From: a virus
DNA: 25,873 nt
Reading direction: 5' to 3' (one strand)
Virus record (IMG/VR): IMGVR_UViG_3300038441_000080
Coordinates: 1-25,873 of that record
Below the pieces are notes generated by a model, which searched no databases, had not been told where the DNA came from, and was given only the letters and a program-made list of their open reading frames with translations. Shown in pieces: positions 23,998-25,873 of the stretch. A program made the position numbers and the translations under genes. Every line of letters starts with the position of its first letter. Position 1 is the stretch's first letter.

Positions 23998-24656
23998 TTC
24001 TTCACCACCTTACATCTGAAGTGTAGCCTTCTCTTCCTAACTGAATGTTCACACCAGCCGTGTTCCCATTCCTTAAGGGACTTAGCCAGCGATGACCGCA
24101 CGTTCCCAGTGTAGTGAGTCTTGCAGGCTGCTATGATGTCATCTATTGAGACCCACTGTGATCCTTTAGACTCCAAGAACTTTTGAACCATCATTATAGT
24201 TGCTTTGTAACCTGTAAGGTAACCACCGCCATAGTGTCCACCCTGAATGTCTATCTCCTCATGTAGAGGAGTAATAGACTTGGATATATCATACTTATCG
24301 TTTACTAGGTGAGACTTGGACTGTATATGTTCGATACACCCATCAGGATGCACTGTGATTAGTCCTAAGCCAACCTTAAGCAATAAGTCATTTATGTCCT
24401 CTGGTATGGGTCTGGTTCGCTTTGGGCTAGCCAAGTATATGAGATTGGCTGATCCTCTTGACCTCCACCTAAGTCCTTGATCTATCAAGTCCCTAGAAAG
24501 AGAAGTCTTTAGCTCAACTATGATTGATGAGCCTTCCTTGATACCCACTACATCAGCTCTGGTACCACGAAGCTCTATCTCAGGGAATACCTTATAACCC
24601 TTGGCTTCAAGCCACTTCTTCACGGGCTCATATAGGTCAGTCTCCTTCACGTCCAT
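23994..24656 (-). CDS. DUF2161-like PD-(D/E)XK nuclease candidate
   Basis: A 220-residue protein. Residues 5-75 match the pattern I know for DUF2161, putative PD-(D/E)XK phosphodiesterases: ETDLYEPVK near the start, then GYKVFPE, RADVVGI, SIIVELK and a YLASP segment. The likely catalytic residues are D35 and the E48-x-K50 pair. The C-terminal 80 residues are basic and helical with a KRRLHFRCK end, and could bind DNA; I do not recognise them. The start is uncertain. AAGGAG sits only 3 bases before ATG 24656 (after an in-frame TTG), but 9 bases before a GTG at 24650, which may be the true start. The last base of the stop region overlaps the next gene as ATGA. Nuclease activity is inferred from the motif only; target and role are unknown. 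Confidence 0.6.
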   Translation of the reverse strand: MDVKETDLYEPVKKWLEAKGYKVFPEIELRGTRADVVGIKEGSSIIVELKTSLSRDLIDQGLRWRSRGSANLIYLASPKRTRPIPEDINDLLLKVGLGLITVHPDGCIEHIQSKSHLVNDKYDISKSITPLHEEIDIQGGHYGGGYLTGYKATIMMVQKFLESKGSQWVSIDDIIAACKTHYTGNVRSSLAKSLKEWEHGWCEHSVRKRRLHFRCKVVKK

Positions 24657-24663
24657 CAACTCC

Positions 24664-24699
24664 TTATAAAAAGGAAAGGGAGAAGCCTAGACTTCTCCC
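24664..24699 (-). terminator. Rho-independent terminator after nrdB
   Basis: On the minus strand an 8-bp perfect stem (GGGAGAAG / CTTCTCCC, loop TCTAGG) is followed by TTTCCTTTTTAT. It begins a few bases after the nrdB stop. The ribosome binding site of the next gene starts at the very end of the T tract, so there is no room for a new promoter between them. The next genes therefore depend on read-through or on a promoter inside nrdB. Confidence 0.85.
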
Positions 24700-24706
24700 C
24701 TGCCTA

Positions 24707-25747
24707 TTATAGGTCGTCTAGGTCGTTGTCACCGTCAACCTTCTTGTAGTTCCTAGATTTCTGCTCAAACGTATCTGTCTTGGTATTTTGGTCGGAGTTG
24801 TCATCGAAGGCTATCATCCATGTCATAGCGTTATCTATGCCCTCATAGTGGTCTTCCAGTCCAAGACCACGCAGTCTACGGTTACAGAGCTTCTTGATAT
24901 ACCCTTCAAGGTCATCAAGGTCGATACCATCAACTCCATGAAGAGCGTATCGTGACCACTCGATTTCCAGTTCCGTAGCTTCGATAAGCATATCGTAAAT
25001 GAACTGAACGTTAGCTTCTGTATTCAGTTCTGGCATTTCAGCCAACAGGAACCGTACCATCTGACTGAATACATAGGCGTGTTGTACTTCATCACGATGG
25101 ATGTACCCAATCATTGTAGACGATCCAAGCATCATCTGATTACGTGCAAAGTTGTAGAACAAAGTGAACGCTGTATAAAAATTCACACCCTCAAGCACAA
25201 CTGTGCCTATCAAAGCCTCAAAGAAGTTCTGTGGTGTAGGATCATTGATGAATTTATCATAAAGCTGCTCCACCCTAGCATTACGCTTCTGCACCATAGG
25301 ATCATGTTTAGCATCGTGGAATACCTTGTTCTGTACGTCAAGTGGAACTAAAGAGGACAGGACATAGGAATAGGACTCGTTATGGATGGCTTCCTGAGCA
25401 GCTATTTGAGCAGCAATAGGGGCATAAGTAGGTTCGGATACATACAGTGCGAATGCAAGTACAGCCCTAGTCTGTTTAGAGTCCAGGGTAGCTAACTGGC
25501 CAATAGAGGTCAGGAACGCTTCTTTCTCTCTATCCTTCAATAAGGGAAACTGCTTTGCATCGTTGGTCATGGAGATTCGCTGAGGAATCCAGAAGTTCGA
25601 TACAATGTTCTTATAAGACGTGTACATTTGCGGGTATCGGATGTCGTTCCAGTTCACTAGCCCAGACATTTCACCCCCGATAACAGCAGTACCCCTATCG
25701 GGGTACCGTGCTACCATGAGCTTAACTTTTGGTAATGGTTTACTCAT
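24707..25747 (-). CDS. nrdB: Ribonucleotide reductase class I small subunit (R2)
   Basis: A 346-residue beta subunit that generates and stores the radical used by the alpha subunit. The expected dimetal ligands of class I R2 are all visible: D89 (LATLDS), E119 and H122 (QEAIHNES), E186 (LEGVNF), E220 and H223 (RDEVQHAY). A tyrosine (Y126) sits four residues after H122, where the family's radical tyrosine lies. The length fits the family (roughly 320-375). The acidic C-terminus ending in NDLDDL would be the peptide that docks into the large subunit. I chose the ATG at 25747, not the in-frame ATG at 25780, because AAGGAGGATATC lies directly before it; the upstream ATG lies inside nrdA. The gene is co-transcribed with nrdA and followed by a terminator. 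It looks intact and should be active. Confidence 0.95.
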   Translation of the reverse strand: MSKPLPKVKLMVARYPDRGTAVIGGEMSGLVNWNDIRYPQMYTSYKNIVSNFWIPQRISMTNDAKQFPLLKDREKEAFLTSIGQLATLDSKQTRAVLAFALYVSEPTYAPIAAQIAAQEAIHNESYSYVLSSLVPLDVQNKVFHDAKHDPMVQKRNARVEQLYDKFINDPTPQNFFEALIGTVVLEGVNFYTAFTLFYNFARNQMMLGSSTMIGYIHRDEVQHAYVFSQMVRFLLAEMPELNTEANVQFIYDMLIEATELEIEWSRYALHGVDGIDLDDLEGYIKKLCNRRLRGLGLEDHYEGIDNAMTWMIAFDDNSDQNTKTDTFEQKSRNYKKVDGDNDLDDL

Positions 25748-25757
25748 GATATCCTCC

Positions 25758-25873
25758 TTATTGGCATGCTTCGCAGTCATCTACCAGATTGGCAGTACCA
25801 CGGACATAGTAAGTGGTTTTCAGCTTATTTCTCCAAGCCTTACGGTGCAACTGCATCAAGTCCTTAGCCTTGA
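25758..25873 (-). CDS. nrdA: Ribonucleotide reductase large subunit, C-terminal end only
   Basis: Partial gene: only the last 37 or so codons are inside the window, and the 5' part lies beyond position 25873. The frame ends in TTYYVRGTANLVDDCEACQ and then TAA. A C-terminal C-x-x-C pair (CEAC) preceded by a TYY.RG-type segment is the hallmark of the class I ribonucleoside-diphosphate reductase alpha subunit. In that family the flexible tail cysteines re-reduce the active-site disulfide after each turnover. The next gene downstream is a clear beta subunit, starting 10 bases after this stop, which supports the call. The protein would convert ribonucleotides to deoxyribonucleotides in the cytoplasm to feed phage DNA replication. 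What is seen is the tail motif and the context; the catalytic barrel is not visible here. Confidence 0.88.
   Translation of the reverse strand, partial: KAKDLMQLHRKAWRNKLKTTYYVRGTANLVDDCEACQ

Overview
This window is a late (structural) gene cluster of a tailed bacteriophage with a contractile tail (myovirus type). Every supportable gene lies on the minus strand, so transcription runs from high to low coordinates. Plus-strand reading frames are shadows. The host is very probably Gram-positive, of the Bacillota. Most genes carry strong AAGGAGG/GGAGGT or GGGGGTGA ribosome binding sites. The tail hub carries NlpC/P60 and 3D peptidoglycan-cleaving domains typical of Bacillota. The major capsid protein resembles the SPO1/Twort/K (Herelleviridae) type as I remember it. 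The tail module is compact, closer to PBSX/Mu-style tails than to the very large SPO1 baseplate.

Layout in transcription order. (1) 25873-24707: 3' end of nrdA, then nrdB (class I ribonucleotide reductase), closed by a terminator. (2) 24656-23394: a DUF2161-like PD-(D/E)XK nuclease candidate and three small genes (one membrane protein, two unknowns), closed by a terminator. (3) 23312-19720: three consecutive genes next to the portal that share an unusual module (QVHGK..G..FTR.QWV or a relic of it). The first carries an embedded GNAT acetyltransferase-like domain, the second has internal repeats, and the third is a highly charged helical protein. (4) 19629-14447: portal, prohead protease, scaffold, major capsid protein and a small Ala/Glu-rich protein. 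(5) 14433-11481: head-tail connector and tail-completion genes, one with a four-cysteine zinc motif. (6) 11464-4: tail sheath, tail tube, a tail assembly chaperone pair joined by a likely +1 ribosomal frameshift, tape measure, hub-NlpC/P60-3D fusion, gpV-like spike, PAAR tip, a small baseplate protein, and a LysM + gp25-like baseplate protein.

The genes would work together as follows. NrdAB supplies dNTPs for replication. The scaffold, protease, portal and capsid protein build and mature the head. The connectors join head to tail. The sheath, tube, tape measure and baseplate form a contractile injection machine whose hub cuts peptidoglycan. Six terminator-like hairpins divide the cluster, including one directly after the capsid gene and one after the tube gene. 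They probably set transcript dosage, because little room for new promoters is visible.

The strongest candidates for something undescribed are the three-gene family upstream of the portal, with its GNAT-like domain and shared module, and a 34-residue element shared by the C-terminal part of the prohead protease and the N-terminus of the capsid protein. No stretch longer than 300 bases lacks a gene. The longest gap is about 125 bases, between the capsid gene and the next gene, and it holds a terminator. The terminase genes are not in this window.
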